Below, piece by piece: positions 14,790 to 22,377 of a stretch of 24,926 nt of DNA. How positions within the stretch are numbered: the stretch's first letter is position 1; every line of letters begins with the position of its first letter. The notes under the pieces were generated by a model. That model was given only the letters and a program-made list of their open reading frames with translations. It searched no databases and was not told the DNA's origin. Source of the stretch: Nitrososphaerales archaeon (GTDB lineage: Archaea; Thermoproteota; Nitrososphaeria; Nitrososphaerales; CADDZS01); assembly GCA_030043455.1 (NCBI GenBank), contig JASHXQ010000092.1:1-24926 (forward strand), read 5' to 3'. The position numbers and the translations under genes were made by a program.

Positions 14790-16211
14790 CTATTGTGTGA
14801 CGATTACTGTACCGTTCATCCAGGGGTGAATTTGACAGTGGTACTGATAAGTGCCCGGGGTGTCAAAAGTCTCCACGAAGATCTGTCCCGGTTGTAACAG
14901 TCCGGAATCGAACGATCCATCAATGGCGGACACTGTATGGGTTACCTGGTCGTTGTTAGTCCATGTGACGGTGTTATTGACTCCGATTACTACATGAATC
15001 ACATCAGGAGAATAGCCGGGAGAAGACTCATTTGTTCCGGCATTGGGCACGATTGAGACCTGAACGCCAGAGTTGGATGCGGTCAACGTCGAAAGGGACA
15101 AAGCCGAAGTGTTGGTCGAAGTATTGGCTGTGGTAGTATTGGTCACAAGCGTGTAGGTCGATGTAGCTGTCCTGTCGTTGGTTGTCACGGTGCCGTTCGC
15201 AGGTTCGACAATCAGAATACCGATCATTCCCGCATCCGCGTGTTCTACCACATGGCAATGGAACAGAAAGATCCCTGGTTGCGTCAGGGTCACTAAAACG
15301 GAATCCGCTGTTCCGGGCTCAAGGCCAAGAACTGCATCCGGCACCGGCTGGCCCGGATTGGCAAACTCTGAGATAATCTCCGCGTCGTGAAGATGGAAGG
15401 AATGTACCAGCTCGCCCACGTCGATGACGTCGAACCGGATGGTTTCGCCAACTTTCGCTTCAAAAGTCAAAAGAGTCTTGTTGATAGTCGCTGCAACTCC
15501 GGAAAAGCCCTGAGCCGCGTAGAGATTCATCAACGCACCCTCTCCACCGGGGAATCCTATGCCATCCATGATATAGGGCGCCGCGCCCGTGCCGGTTACC
15601 TGGGGGCCAAGCTCACCCATGGTGACGACAAAATCGTCAGCAATTTTAGGCATGTGGTAAGGATCATCGACGATAATTAGTCCATAAAGTCCCTGGGCGA
15701 TGTGATAGCTCGTCGGATATTTGTCTGAGGAATGGCAGTGATAGTAGAAGAGACCAGCATAGGTGGCGTTGAAATAGTAGGTATAGTTCTGCCCCGGAGC
15801 GATCATGGAGCCTACCCCTATCCCTGCGATAACGTTAGCCTGACTTCCATCGTAACTGAAATTGTAATTCACCAAGTGGGTATGGAAAGAATGGATCAAA
15901 TCTAGGTGATTGATAACAGTCACGACGATAGTATCTCCCACAAAGGCATACAAGGTCGGGCCAGGAACAGTGCCGTTGTAAGTCCAAGCGTGCCATACCG
16001 CATCCGGTCCTTCTTGGATATTAGCTCCCTCTATAATCAGGGTGTAATGTCTCGTAACAGGAAAGTATGGTGATACGCTATTTGTAATGCTTGATACCAC
16101 CTGAGGATTTGAAACCAGTACGCCACCTATGAACGCGAAAATTGCTAACGCTACTACAGGATAAACCCAAATTGGCTTTGTAGAACTCGTATTCCTAACA
16201 CTTTGGCTCGA
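14790..16211 (-). CDS. Two-domain multicopper oxidase fused to a plastocyanin-like domain
   Basis: Extracytoplasmic copper oxidase. Numbering from the GTG at 16100: cupredoxin domain 1 (about 15-145) has HSFHTH (70-75), HCH (121-123) and His133. Domain 2 (about 155-300) has HSFHLH (233-238), HCH (281-283), His287 and Met292. A Thr/Ser/Asn-rich linker (about 303-345), probably glycosylated, follows. A plastocyanin-like domain (about 347-436) carries H388, C422, H425 and M428. Cys in both HCH motifs suggests type 1 copper in both oxidase domains. Upstream of the GTG the frame continues and encodes a membrane segment (PIWVYPVVALAIFAFIGGVLV), with AAGGAGG at 16217-16223, but no ATG/GTG/TTG lies between. 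The end given here is simply the first codon after a 5-nt spacer. Laccase-like oxidase or nitrite reductase-like activity are both possible. Confidence 0.88.
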   Translation of the reverse strand, partial: SSQSVRNTSSTKPIWVYPVVALAIFAFIGGVLVSNPQVVSSITNSVSPYFPVTRHYTLIIEGANIQEGPDAVWHAWTYNGTVPGPTLYAFVGDTIVVTVINHLDLIHSFHTHLVNYNFSYDGSQANVIAGIGVGSMIAPGQNYTYYFNATYAGLFYYHCHSSDKYPTSYHIAQGLYGLIIVDDPYHMPKIADDFVVTMGELGPQVTGTGAAPYIMDGIGFPGGEGALMNLYAAQGFSGVAATINKTLLTFEAKVGETIRFDVIDVGELVHSFHLHDAEIISEFANPGQPVPDAVLGLEPGTADSVLVTLTQPGIFLFHCHVVEHADAGMIGILIVEPANGTVTTNDRTATSTYTLVTNTTTANTSTNTSALSLSTLTASNSGVQVSIVPNAGTNESSPGYSPDVIHVVIGVNNTVTWTNNDQVTHTVSAIDGSFDSGLLQPGQIFVETFDTPGTYQYHCQIHPWMNGTVIVTQ

Positions 16212-16216
16212 TTTTT

Positions 16217-16223
16217 CCTCCTT
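16217..16223 (-). promoter_or_regulatory. Strong ribosome site without a normal start codon
   Basis: AAGGAGG on the minus strand, just before the in-frame codons of the membrane anchor of the multicopper oxidase. The following codons read GAA AAA TCG AGC CAA AGT GTT; none is a usual start. Confidence 0.5.
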
Positions 16224-16272
16224 CGATATTTAATTCCCAAAGACGATTCTCAGAGTTGATAGCCAGCTGTCT

Positions 16273-16281
16273 GAATATATA
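16273..16281. promoter_or_regulatory. TATA-like element in the divergent oxidase/propeller region
   Basis: GAATATATA, near-symmetric, about 75 nt before the plus-strand start (16356) and about 55 nt before the minus-strand ribosome site. It could serve either direction. Confidence 0.3.
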
Positions 16282-16355
16282 GGATCCGAAATCCCATAGG
16301 CTCCTCTGTTAGGGCAAACTCATGTGTGACCCTCTATTATTTTGAGTGATATGGT

Positions 16356-17768
16356 TTGAAAAAAATTATACTGGTCATAATTGTTTCTGTTGTAATAGTC
16401 TTGCTATTAGTGAGTGGAATTTTTTATCAAACGCTCCTAACCAAGTCAGCGAAGACAAATTCAACATCCATTCAAAAATCCAGTGATTCAAACATCAGTA
16501 CTGTTTCAAGCCAGTATGTGAAAGAATATGAGTTGCCCAATGGACTCCCCAACGCTATCGCCGTCGACTCCTCTGGGAATGTCTGGATGGTGCTTCAGAA
16601 CAGCTCTTCCTTGGGGGTGTTCTATTCAAACAATGGAACTGCACGCGTTTTTCCCATTCCGGGGTTGAAGGGGAAATCTCCCCTAACATCTTGGGGGATT
16701 GCTGTCGATAATTCCCGAGGAATCGTGTGGTTCGCTGAGGAGATGAGTAATGCTATCTGGGCTTTCAACATTAACAATCAAGTGTTTACCGAGTACCCGA
16801 TAACGACTCCTGACTCCAACCCTTACCAGGTAGCGCTTGATCCTTCCGGAAACGTTTGGTTTACTGAATTCAGTGGGAACAAGATTGGAGAGGTCCTCGT
16901 GAATGGATCGATGAGAGAATTCCAGATCCCCATAGCTTCATCAAATCCCACGGGATTGGCGATCGATCCCAAGACCGGCCGAGTCTGGTTCAATCTGCTC
17001 GACACGAGCGGAATAAGTGACGAATTCTATGTTGGATCCTTCTACAACGGTTCCTTCACGTTCAACGACATCACTAGTCTTGTCGACACTCCGGTAGGGA
17101 TCGCTATTGATTCTTCGGGGAACTTGTGGTTGACCCAGCACGGTGCAAGTCTCGTTTCCGAATTCAATCCGGTGACTCACTATTTTAGGACCATTTCGAC
17201 TTCGATTCCGCCTCCAGGGGCGTCTTACCCCTACTTCGTTTACGTCAACAACAGCACTGGCAAAATTTGGTTCAACGAACACTACGGCAATACGATCTCT
17301 GTTTTCGATCCGACCTCGAACACACTTGTGGAGTACGAAATCCCTTCGAGGAATCCCGGTGACGGCAACATCAGCGGGGCTTTGACGATGACTCTCGCCT
17401 CAGATGGAACTCCTTGGTTTACCGAGCTCTACACTGGAAAAATTGGTATGGTAAACTATGAGGCCCCATTGAATGTCTTCATGAATGTGTCCACCGACAG
17501 CATCGTACTTCAAAATGGCTCGTTGGCTTCGGTCGAACTCTCGATACAGGGATTAAGCAATGAGACAACTTATCTCAGTGCCTCGGTAGGAAATTTCACT
17601 GGAAACTTCCTTTTCAACTTCACCGAATATTCAGGACAAGGGAACTATTCCACAGATCTGACAATTCAAAACGGAGGATCTCCTCCAGGAGTTTATTTCG
17701 CAACGATTAGCGCAGAATCCAACAATGTAATTTTCTCTCGCATAATCGAAATCCGGTGCCTCGGATAG
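16356..17768 (+). CDS. Membrane-anchored Vgb-like seven-bladed beta-propeller protein
   Basis: 470-residue extracytoplasmic protein. An N-terminal membrane segment (about 3-25) with leading Lys residues fits a signal peptide or anchor. Seven repeats of the type 'P-x-x-I-A-V/I-D-x-S-G-x-V/L-W-F-T-E' (about residues 55 to 370) match the virginiamycin B lyase-like propeller. His residues occur in blades 5 and 6 (LTQHGAS, FNEHYGN). A C-terminal beta-sandwich-like domain (about 372-470) with many N-x-S/T sites follows. True streptogramin lyase activity is unlikely to be the natural role; sensing or lyase action on another cyclic or sugar compound is equally possible. The TTG at 16356 has GAGTGA 6 nt upstream; an ATG at 16351 is out of frame and stops at once. 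It is divergent from the multicopper oxidase. Confidence 0.82.
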   Translation: MKKIILVIIVSVVIVLLLVSGIFYQTLLTKSAKTNSTSIQKSSDSNISTVSSQYVKEYELPNGLPNAIAVDSSGNVWMVLQNSSSLGVFYSNNGTARVFPIPGLKGKSPLTSWGIAVDNSRGIVWFAEEMSNAIWAFNINNQVFTEYPITTPDSNPYQVALDPSGNVWFTEFSGNKIGEVLVNGSMREFQIPIASSNPTGLAIDPKTGRVWFNLLDTSGISDEFYVGSFYNGSFTFNDITSLVDTPVGIAIDSSGNLWLTQHGASLVSEFNPVTHYFRTISTSIPPPGASYPYFVYVNNSTGKIWFNEHYGNTISVFDPTSNTLVEYEIPSRNPGDGNISGALTMTLASDGTPWFTELYTGKIGMVNYEAPLNVFMNVSTDSIVLQNGSLASVELSIQGLSNETTYLSASVGNFTGNFLFNFTEYSGQGNYSTDLTIQNGGSPPGVYFATISAESNNVIFSRIIEIRCLG

Positions 17769-17818
17769 CTACTCGAAGCTTCCCTGCAACCCTTCCTTTT
17801 CGGAAACTTTGGCACTCG

Positions 17819-19708
17819 TCACTCTTGAAGATTTTCGAAAATACCAAATTGTTCTGTGAACTCTTTGAAGATCTGCCGCTTCTTCATCTGATGTTTCTCT
17901 TCCGTCGCGAGAAGGTTAGCCAGTGTGCGAAGAGCATCCAGAATATGTGGTCCCTTGTTCAGCATAACACACTCTCCCCGTATCCCCATGGCTGCGTCGT
18001 TGATCTCGGCCCGCGTCGGGAGACCACTTTTCGCGAGTGTTTCCAAGATCTGAGTAGCTATGATAACAGGCACGTGTGCTGCTTCGCACATGCACAGAAT
18101 GTCTTCCTGAACGAACGCCAGATTTTCGAAGCCTACTTCAACCGCTAGATCGCCACGAGCAATCAATACTCCAAAGTTTGGCAATTGAAGACCGGAAAGA
18201 AGAATCTCGCCTAACCGATGCACGGCCTCTCTGGTCTCTATTTTTGCTATAATTCCAAAATCCTGATGCCCTAATTTTGTCAGGGCATCATGTAGGGCTT
18301 GTAAATCTCTGGCTCGATGGACAAAAGATAATCCCACAGCAGTAGCGTGATCAGTAACAAAACTCAAGTTTTTTTCGTCTTCAGAGGTCAGAGCCGGGAT
18401 ATTGATGGCAGAATCAGGAAAATTCAATCCCTTCTCCGATTTTATCAACACCGAACCTTCGGTGGGGGATAAGATCTCGAGCTCTAGAAATTCGTTTTCG
18501 ATCGCCAGAACCGTCGCTCCGATCTTTCCATCGTCGATGTAAACTCTATCCCCTTTCTTGACAAAATTCAAGCTTTCAGGTAACGTACAACTTATACCTG
18601 CAGGCGAACTCTCCGACGCAGGCATACCAAGCCTTAACGAATCACGGTAGAGTCGGATCTTGTCGCTAGTCTTGACCCTGATTTCGACCGGCTGCGGTTT
18701 GACCTTACCCACAATGAATTTGTCGCCATGTTCAGATTCTATTTCGATACCTTCGTTCAAGTAAGCAGTTCGCGCAAGGCCGATCCTAACTTTGGAGGGA
18801 GTAAGCTTCTGCAATACAACCAGTACTCGTTGCTTTCCTCTAGCATCTTTGAACTGGAGTCTTTCGCCCACTACCAAGTTCGACAAGTTGGGCTTGTCTT
18901 TCAACGACAAGGTGAAACTCGGAATCGTCGCCGTTAGATTGAGAGTTTCACTCAAAGTCGCGTCGACATCGAGCAATCCTTCGAGCAATCTCATGGTCTT
19001 TCCCGCGTAATCTTTGGGTACAGATAATTTGAGAGGTCTCGCTTCCAGGGCAAGCGGTCCAGTGCGAATTTTGGGTCCCGCAAGATCCATCAAAATCCTA
19101 CACGTTCGGCCGACTTTCTTCCCCCGCTCTGCCAGTCTTTCTTCAGCAGCCCTTATCGCATCGATGAGCATCAACCACTCTCTTTCGGAATCATGAGCGC
19201 AGTTGATTCTGGCGATGTCCATTCCACTGATCAAGAGCTGCTCCAAAAGCTCGGGCTGGTAAATGTACGCAGAGTCCAGGGTGACCATGATCCTTGTTTT
19301 ACGTCCCTCACGCGGTCGTCCCAGTAATTGCTTGCTCCTGTCTTCAAGAATGGAATTGGCAAGCACAAACGTCGGTTTCTGAAGAAAGGTAGCTCGGTTT
19401 GCCGGTTCCCCGAGGTGAGCCAAGACCCTTTCGATGCTGAGCAGCACATCTCCCTCGAGCCTTCCCAAAGAGGATAAACCAAGATCGGATAGAGCCATCT
19501 GTAAACCGGAGAGGTCCTTTTCTCTTAGGGCGAGATACGAAAGAAGATTATCTCTGCTGTAAATATTGCTTGAATTCGTTATCGCAAATTCGGAACTTGC
19601 TCTCTCCGATTTCTCTATAATGTCAGAATATATCTCGAAGAGAGCCTTCCCGGCATCAATACTCGTCTGATTTTTCAGGCTCGTAACGATACTTGGATTC
19701 TCGCTCAT
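17819..19708 (-). CDS. Pyruvate kinase-like protein with N-terminal extension
   Basis: 629-residue protein. An N-terminal helical extension (about 1-130, with 'NLLSYLALREKDLSGLQ' and 'LGLSSLGRLEGDVL') precedes a pyruvate kinase barrel. Barrel motifs are RTKI-like 'KTRIMVTLDSA' (137-147), 'MDIARINCAHDS' (163-174), 'DLAGPKIRTG' (208-217), 'AKIET' with the catalytic Lys488, 'ARGDLAVEVG' (516-525), 'ATQILETL' (550-557) and 'PTRAEINDAA' (563-572). The inserted B domain is about 180 residues, larger than usual. After 'CVMLNKGP' (canonical MLSGETA) the chain ends with only ~45 residues, so the C-terminal allosteric domain is missing. Similar long pyruvate kinase-like proteins exist in bacteria (from memory), so transfer is possible. 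Phosphotransfer from PEP is plausible but unproven. ATG start at 19708. Confidence 0.85.
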   Translation of the reverse strand: MSENPSIVTSLKNQTSIDAGKALFEIYSDIIEKSERASSEFAITNSSNIYSRDNLLSYLALREKDLSGLQMALSDLGLSSLGRLEGDVLLSIERVLAHLGEPANRATFLQKPTFVLANSILEDRSKQLLGRPREGRKTRIMVTLDSAYIYQPELLEQLLISGMDIARINCAHDSEREWLMLIDAIRAAEERLAERGKKVGRTCRILMDLAGPKIRTGPLALEARPLKLSVPKDYAGKTMRLLEGLLDVDATLSETLNLTATIPSFTLSLKDKPNLSNLVVGERLQFKDARGKQRVLVVLQKLTPSKVRIGLARTAYLNEGIEIESEHGDKFIVGKVKPQPVEIRVKTSDKIRLYRDSLRLGMPASESSPAGISCTLPESLNFVKKGDRVYIDDGKIGATVLAIENEFLELEILSPTEGSVLIKSEKGLNFPDSAINIPALTSEDEKNLSFVTDHATAVGLSFVHRARDLQALHDALTKLGHQDFGIIAKIETREAVHRLGEILLSGLQLPNFGVLIARGDLAVEVGFENLAFVQEDILCMCEAAHVPVIIATQILETLAKSGLPTRAEINDAAMGIRGECVMLNKGPHILDALRTLANLLATEEKHQMKKRQIFKEFTEQFGIFENLQE

Positions 19709-19893
19709 TCCCTAGTTATCCCCGAAGATAAAGTGTATACGTCAATTATCCCTTCGAGGAATAAAAGATAATTTCTAATTATCAGCCTTGAAGATCAGAT
19801 GTCTTCTATACGGAACAGTCTCGAATTGAAAAGCGAACTAACCCAACTTAGTAATTACTCATCCAATTATTGAAAATTCGATACAGAGAATAT

Positions 19894-20691
19894 CTAGCCA
19901 GAACTTTTCAAAATCGCGATCTTTTCCAAGCTGGTGGCCATTCTATCCGTAGAATCCATGTTGTATTTTAGGGCAATCGCAGTTACTGGAGGAAACACGA
20001 AATTTGCGACGTAGTACGCTATGGGCGAATTCGCTAACAACGTAGCTGCCGGCGCAACAAGTGAAATCAATACTGGAAGGGAGAGACAGCACGCCGCCCC
20101 TCCGATCACACCCAAAGCAGGGAGGATCACAAAGGCACGCGATTTTTGTGTGGCGTTACAAGCGTTGCCTAGTTCCGATATGCGCATCACATTTGATGTG
20201 ACGAGGATTGCAATGAACAGCGCAAGTGAAATACTGTACAGGGTGAGTCCTAGATTGTAAAACGGCGGCAAGATCAGCGAGATACTTGGGTTGAAACCAA
20301 AACCTGCGACTACGTTGGGCAAAGAAAGTGGATAGAACAGAGTTGATGCAAAATAATAGGAAAAACTGTTTGTATTGGCAGGAATCCTGTAGACATAGCC
20401 CAAGACAACTTCCAAAAGTAATCCATAGAGAATTAGATGCACACTGGTATAGGAGATGAATGTAATGAGCCCGCGCTTTGTTCTCACGTATTTTGTAAAC
20501 AGGTTTAGAGCGCGTCTCAGTGGGAAGCTCAGTACAAGTAAAACAACGACCGTCCAGAGCATTATAGAAGCTGCGGCCTCAAAATAGTTGAAAGGAGACG
20601 AAACCGGGGCGTAATAGGCGTACGTGGCAAGTGCAAAACTAACTGCCACTAGCAGAGGAGACGCGAAGAGAAGATAGTACGCCTTCTTCAA
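19894..20691 (-). CDS. Multi-pass membrane protein with GGAACCLSLP motif
   Basis: 265-residue integral membrane protein with six or seven hydrophobic segments, the last containing 'LGVIGGAACCLSLPVLISLV' (about 194-213). A vicinal Cys pair inside a Gly/Ala-rich helix recalls metal or thiol-handling membrane proteins, but no family was recognised. The start is TTG 20691 with little ribosome site. An AT-rich AAATAAAAA (minus strand, about 20720-20728) lies about 32 nt upstream. It follows the CuA-like cupredoxin gene on the same strand (98 nt apart), so a role in copper delivery to, or assembly of, a respiratory oxidase is one guess. The C-terminus after the last helix is cytosolic and Lys-containing. 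Confidence 0.7.
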   Translation of the reverse strand: MKKAYYLLFASPLLVAVSFALATYAYYAPVSSPFNYFEAAASIMLWTVVVLLVLSFPLRRALNLFTKYVRTKRGLITFISYTSVHLILYGLLLEVVLGYVYRIPANTNSFSYYFASTLFYPLSLPNVVAGFGFNPSISLILPPFYNLGLTLYSISLALFIAILVTSNVMRISELGNACNATQKSRAFVILPALGVIGGAACCLSLPVLISLVAPAATLLANSPIAYYVANFVFPPVTAIALKYNMDSTDRMATSLEKIAILKSSG

Positions 20692-20789
20692 CTCAGAATC
20701 GGTTTAACGCTCTCGAGGTTTTTATTTTTGCTTTTTTTGAGGAGCGATTAGCCTCGCTACATCAGAAGACTAAGATCCATCTTTCTCGG

Positions 20790-21419
20790 TCAGGAGCCAA
20801 CGATGATGTAGCCTTGCATGTAACCTGTCAACCCCATACCAGGCCCGCAGGGTGAATCACAGATGTATTCGTAAATCCCCGGTTTTGAAAACGTCAGAGA
20901 GAAGATCACGGCGGTGGTTGGGGGGATGGGGATATTCACGTTTAGATCCGGGATGCTGAACGTGTGGCCGATCGGCATGGCCGAAATGGACTGCCCCTGA
21001 CTGTACGAACTGGCGACTTGGCCGCTGGCGGTATCGTTGTATGCAGTAAACGGCGTGGATACTGCCGCCGAGTAATTCTGGTTGAGCGCGTTGTCCCATG
21101 AAGTCACGACGAACTTGACAGTTGTTCCCGCGGTTACCGTGATGTTGTTATCATTCGGCCCGGGCGATGTCGAGTTCGTCGCAGGTGTCGGAACAACCGT
21201 ATTCTCAATGTTAGATGGGAGGACAAAGGCGTCATAGGTGGCCCCTCCATAATCCGGGACAACATCGACGTTTACTACCTGAGTAGAAGAGGAAGAGCTA
21301 CTCGCCGCTGAGGTAGGTTTTGCAAGGGTCGAAACATAGAAACCGAGCAATCCACTCACTACGATAGCAGCTACGACCAACACTGCAATTACCCAGTTCT
21401 GAGCAGGCTTTGATTCCAA
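20790..21419 (-). CDS. CuA-like cupredoxin (oxidase subunit II-like), atypical ligands
   Basis: 209-residue membrane-anchored cupredoxin: one membrane helix (about 9-31), a Ser-rich stretch, and a beta-barrel on the outer face. The end of the barrel has His152 (GHTFSIP) and C187-x3-C191 in 'CDSPCGPGM', the layout of the binuclear CuA site of cytochrome c oxidase subunit II. However, the His expected four residues after the second Cys is Met195, and a three-residue insertion precedes Met201. It may therefore hold a modified CuA or a mononuclear copper centre. The start is TTG 21419 with no clear ribosome site. It is divergent from the Rieske/cytochrome b operon, so a role in the same electron transfer chain is likely. 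No oxidase subunit I is in the window. Confidence 0.8.
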   Translation of the reverse strand: MESKPAQNWVIAVLVVAAIVVSGLLGFYVSTLAKPTSAASSSSSSTQVVNVDVVPDYGGATYDAFVLPSNIENTVVPTPATNSTSPGPNDNNITVTAGTTVKFVVTSWDNALNQNYSAAVSTPFTAYNDTASGQVASSYSQGQSISAMPIGHTFSIPDLNVNIPIPPTTAVIFSLTFSKPGIYEYICDSPCGPGMGLTGYMQGYIIVGS

Positions 21420-21568
21420 GTTTTGTAACTACACCAACTCTACGAGATTCCTTGCTTGGTATCACGGGGAAATTTTTACCAGACGATTTAAACCCCATGT
21501 ACGATTATCGAGCTTGGGAATAAGCGGGTTGTACGTTTCCAACTATTCAACTCCCGTTCTGTTTGTTG

Positions 21569-21584
21569 CCGGTTACCAAACCGG
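21569..21584. promoter_or_regulatory. Inverted repeat upstream of the Rieske operon
   Basis: CCGGTT-ACCA-AACCGG, perfect 6-bp arms, ending about 15 bp before a TATA-like ACTTAAAAAG (21599-21608). The place directly upstream of the TATA box suits an activator or a repressor shared with the divergent cupredoxin gene. Confidence 0.4.
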
Positions 21585-21598
21585 AGAATCAACTTCTA

Positions 21599-21608
21599 AC
21601 TTAAAAAG
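21599..21608 (+). promoter_or_regulatory. TATA-like box of the Rieske-cytochrome b operon
   Basis: ACTTAAAAAG, about 55 nt before the ATG at 21661, the best AT-rich element in the intergenic region. It would imply a leader of about 30 nt that lacks a clear ribosome site. Confidence 0.35.
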
Positions 21609-21660
21609 ACTGACATTATGGTTCAACCACCGTTTCTAGCGAAAGTTTCTTCGATCGGTT

Positions 21661-22371
21661 ATGTCATCTTCCCCTGACAAGCCAAAAGATAATCAGAAGC
21701 CGGAAGAGAACTCTGACGAGTCCCGGAGAAATTTGCTCAAGATAGGATTAGGCGCTAGCGTTTTTCTCCTCCTTGGAGGAATTGGGGCGGTCGCTAAATC
21801 ACTCATCAGTCCGGGGGCTGAGCCGTCTGGTACTACTTCTGTGAGTCAGACGACGGGAAGCAGCTCGCAAACCGGGTCTCTGCCTCCTCCTGCAACTCCT
21901 GGATTTCCCGTGATACTCGTTGCAAACATTACCAACATCGAACAGGATACTGTTTTGAACTTCAATTATCCCCTGCAAGAGACTCCGAACATTCTCGTCA
22001 AACTGGGGCAAACTGCCGCGGGTGGCGTGGGACCAGATAGTGATATCGTCGCGTTCAGCCAGATTTGCCAGCACTTGGGCTGCATCTATGGATTCGTCGC
22101 CCCCGGTTCCTCACCCATCTGCAACAGCTCCTACACGGCTTCTGGCCCCGTCGGCTATTGTTGCTGTCACGGTAGCATCTACGACTTGCTGAACGCCGCC
22201 AAGGTCATAGGTGGTCCGGCTCCAAGGCCGGTACCCCAAGTTATCCTCGACTTCGATCCTACAACAGGGAACATCTACGCGACCGGGATGAATCCCCCGA
22301 CGATTTTCGGATACGACACCGGTTCAAGCAACATAGCAAACGACCTCCAAGGCGGGACGTTGGTGAGCTAG
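21661..22371 (+). CDS. Rieske iron-sulfur protein with Tat signal
   Basis: Electron carrier of a cytochrome bc-type complex, on the outer face of the membrane. It has 236 residues. A twin-Arg signal/anchor 'SRRNLLKIGLGASVFLLLGG' (21-40) and a Ser/Thr/Pro hinge (about 52-80) precede the Rieske fold. Cluster box 1 is C136-Q-H138-L-G-C141 and box 2 is C167-C-C169-H170-G-S. C136, H138, C167 and H170 bind the [2Fe-2S] cluster, and C141-C169 form the usual disulfide. The Pro of CPCHG is Cys168 here, giving an unusual CCCHG. The ATG at 21661 is the only sensible start. The cytochrome b gene starts 6 nt after the stop. Confidence 0.93.
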   Translation: MSSSPDKPKDNQKPEENSDESRRNLLKIGLGASVFLLLGGIGAVAKSLISPGAEPSGTTSVSQTTGSSSQTGSLPPPATPGFPVILVANITNIEQDTVLNFNYPLQETPNILVKLGQTAAGGVGPDSDIVAFSQICQHLGCIYGFVAPGSSPICNSSYTASGPVGYCCCHGSIYDLLNAAKVIGGPAPRPVPQVILDFDPTTGNIYATGMNPPTIFGYDTGSSNIANDLQGGTLVS

Positions 22372-22377
22372 GTTCTC

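Noticed and set aside
17756..18148. 130-aa plus-strand ORF overlapping the 3' ends of the propeller and kinase-like genes
   Set aside because: Mostly antisense to the conserved C-terminus of the pyruvate kinase-like gene.
19767..19783. GATAAT-N5-ATTATC inverted repeat in the 185-nt gap upstream of the kinase-like gene
   Set aside because: Short and AT-rich in an AT-rich gap; expected by chance. Nothing else of note was seen in that gap.
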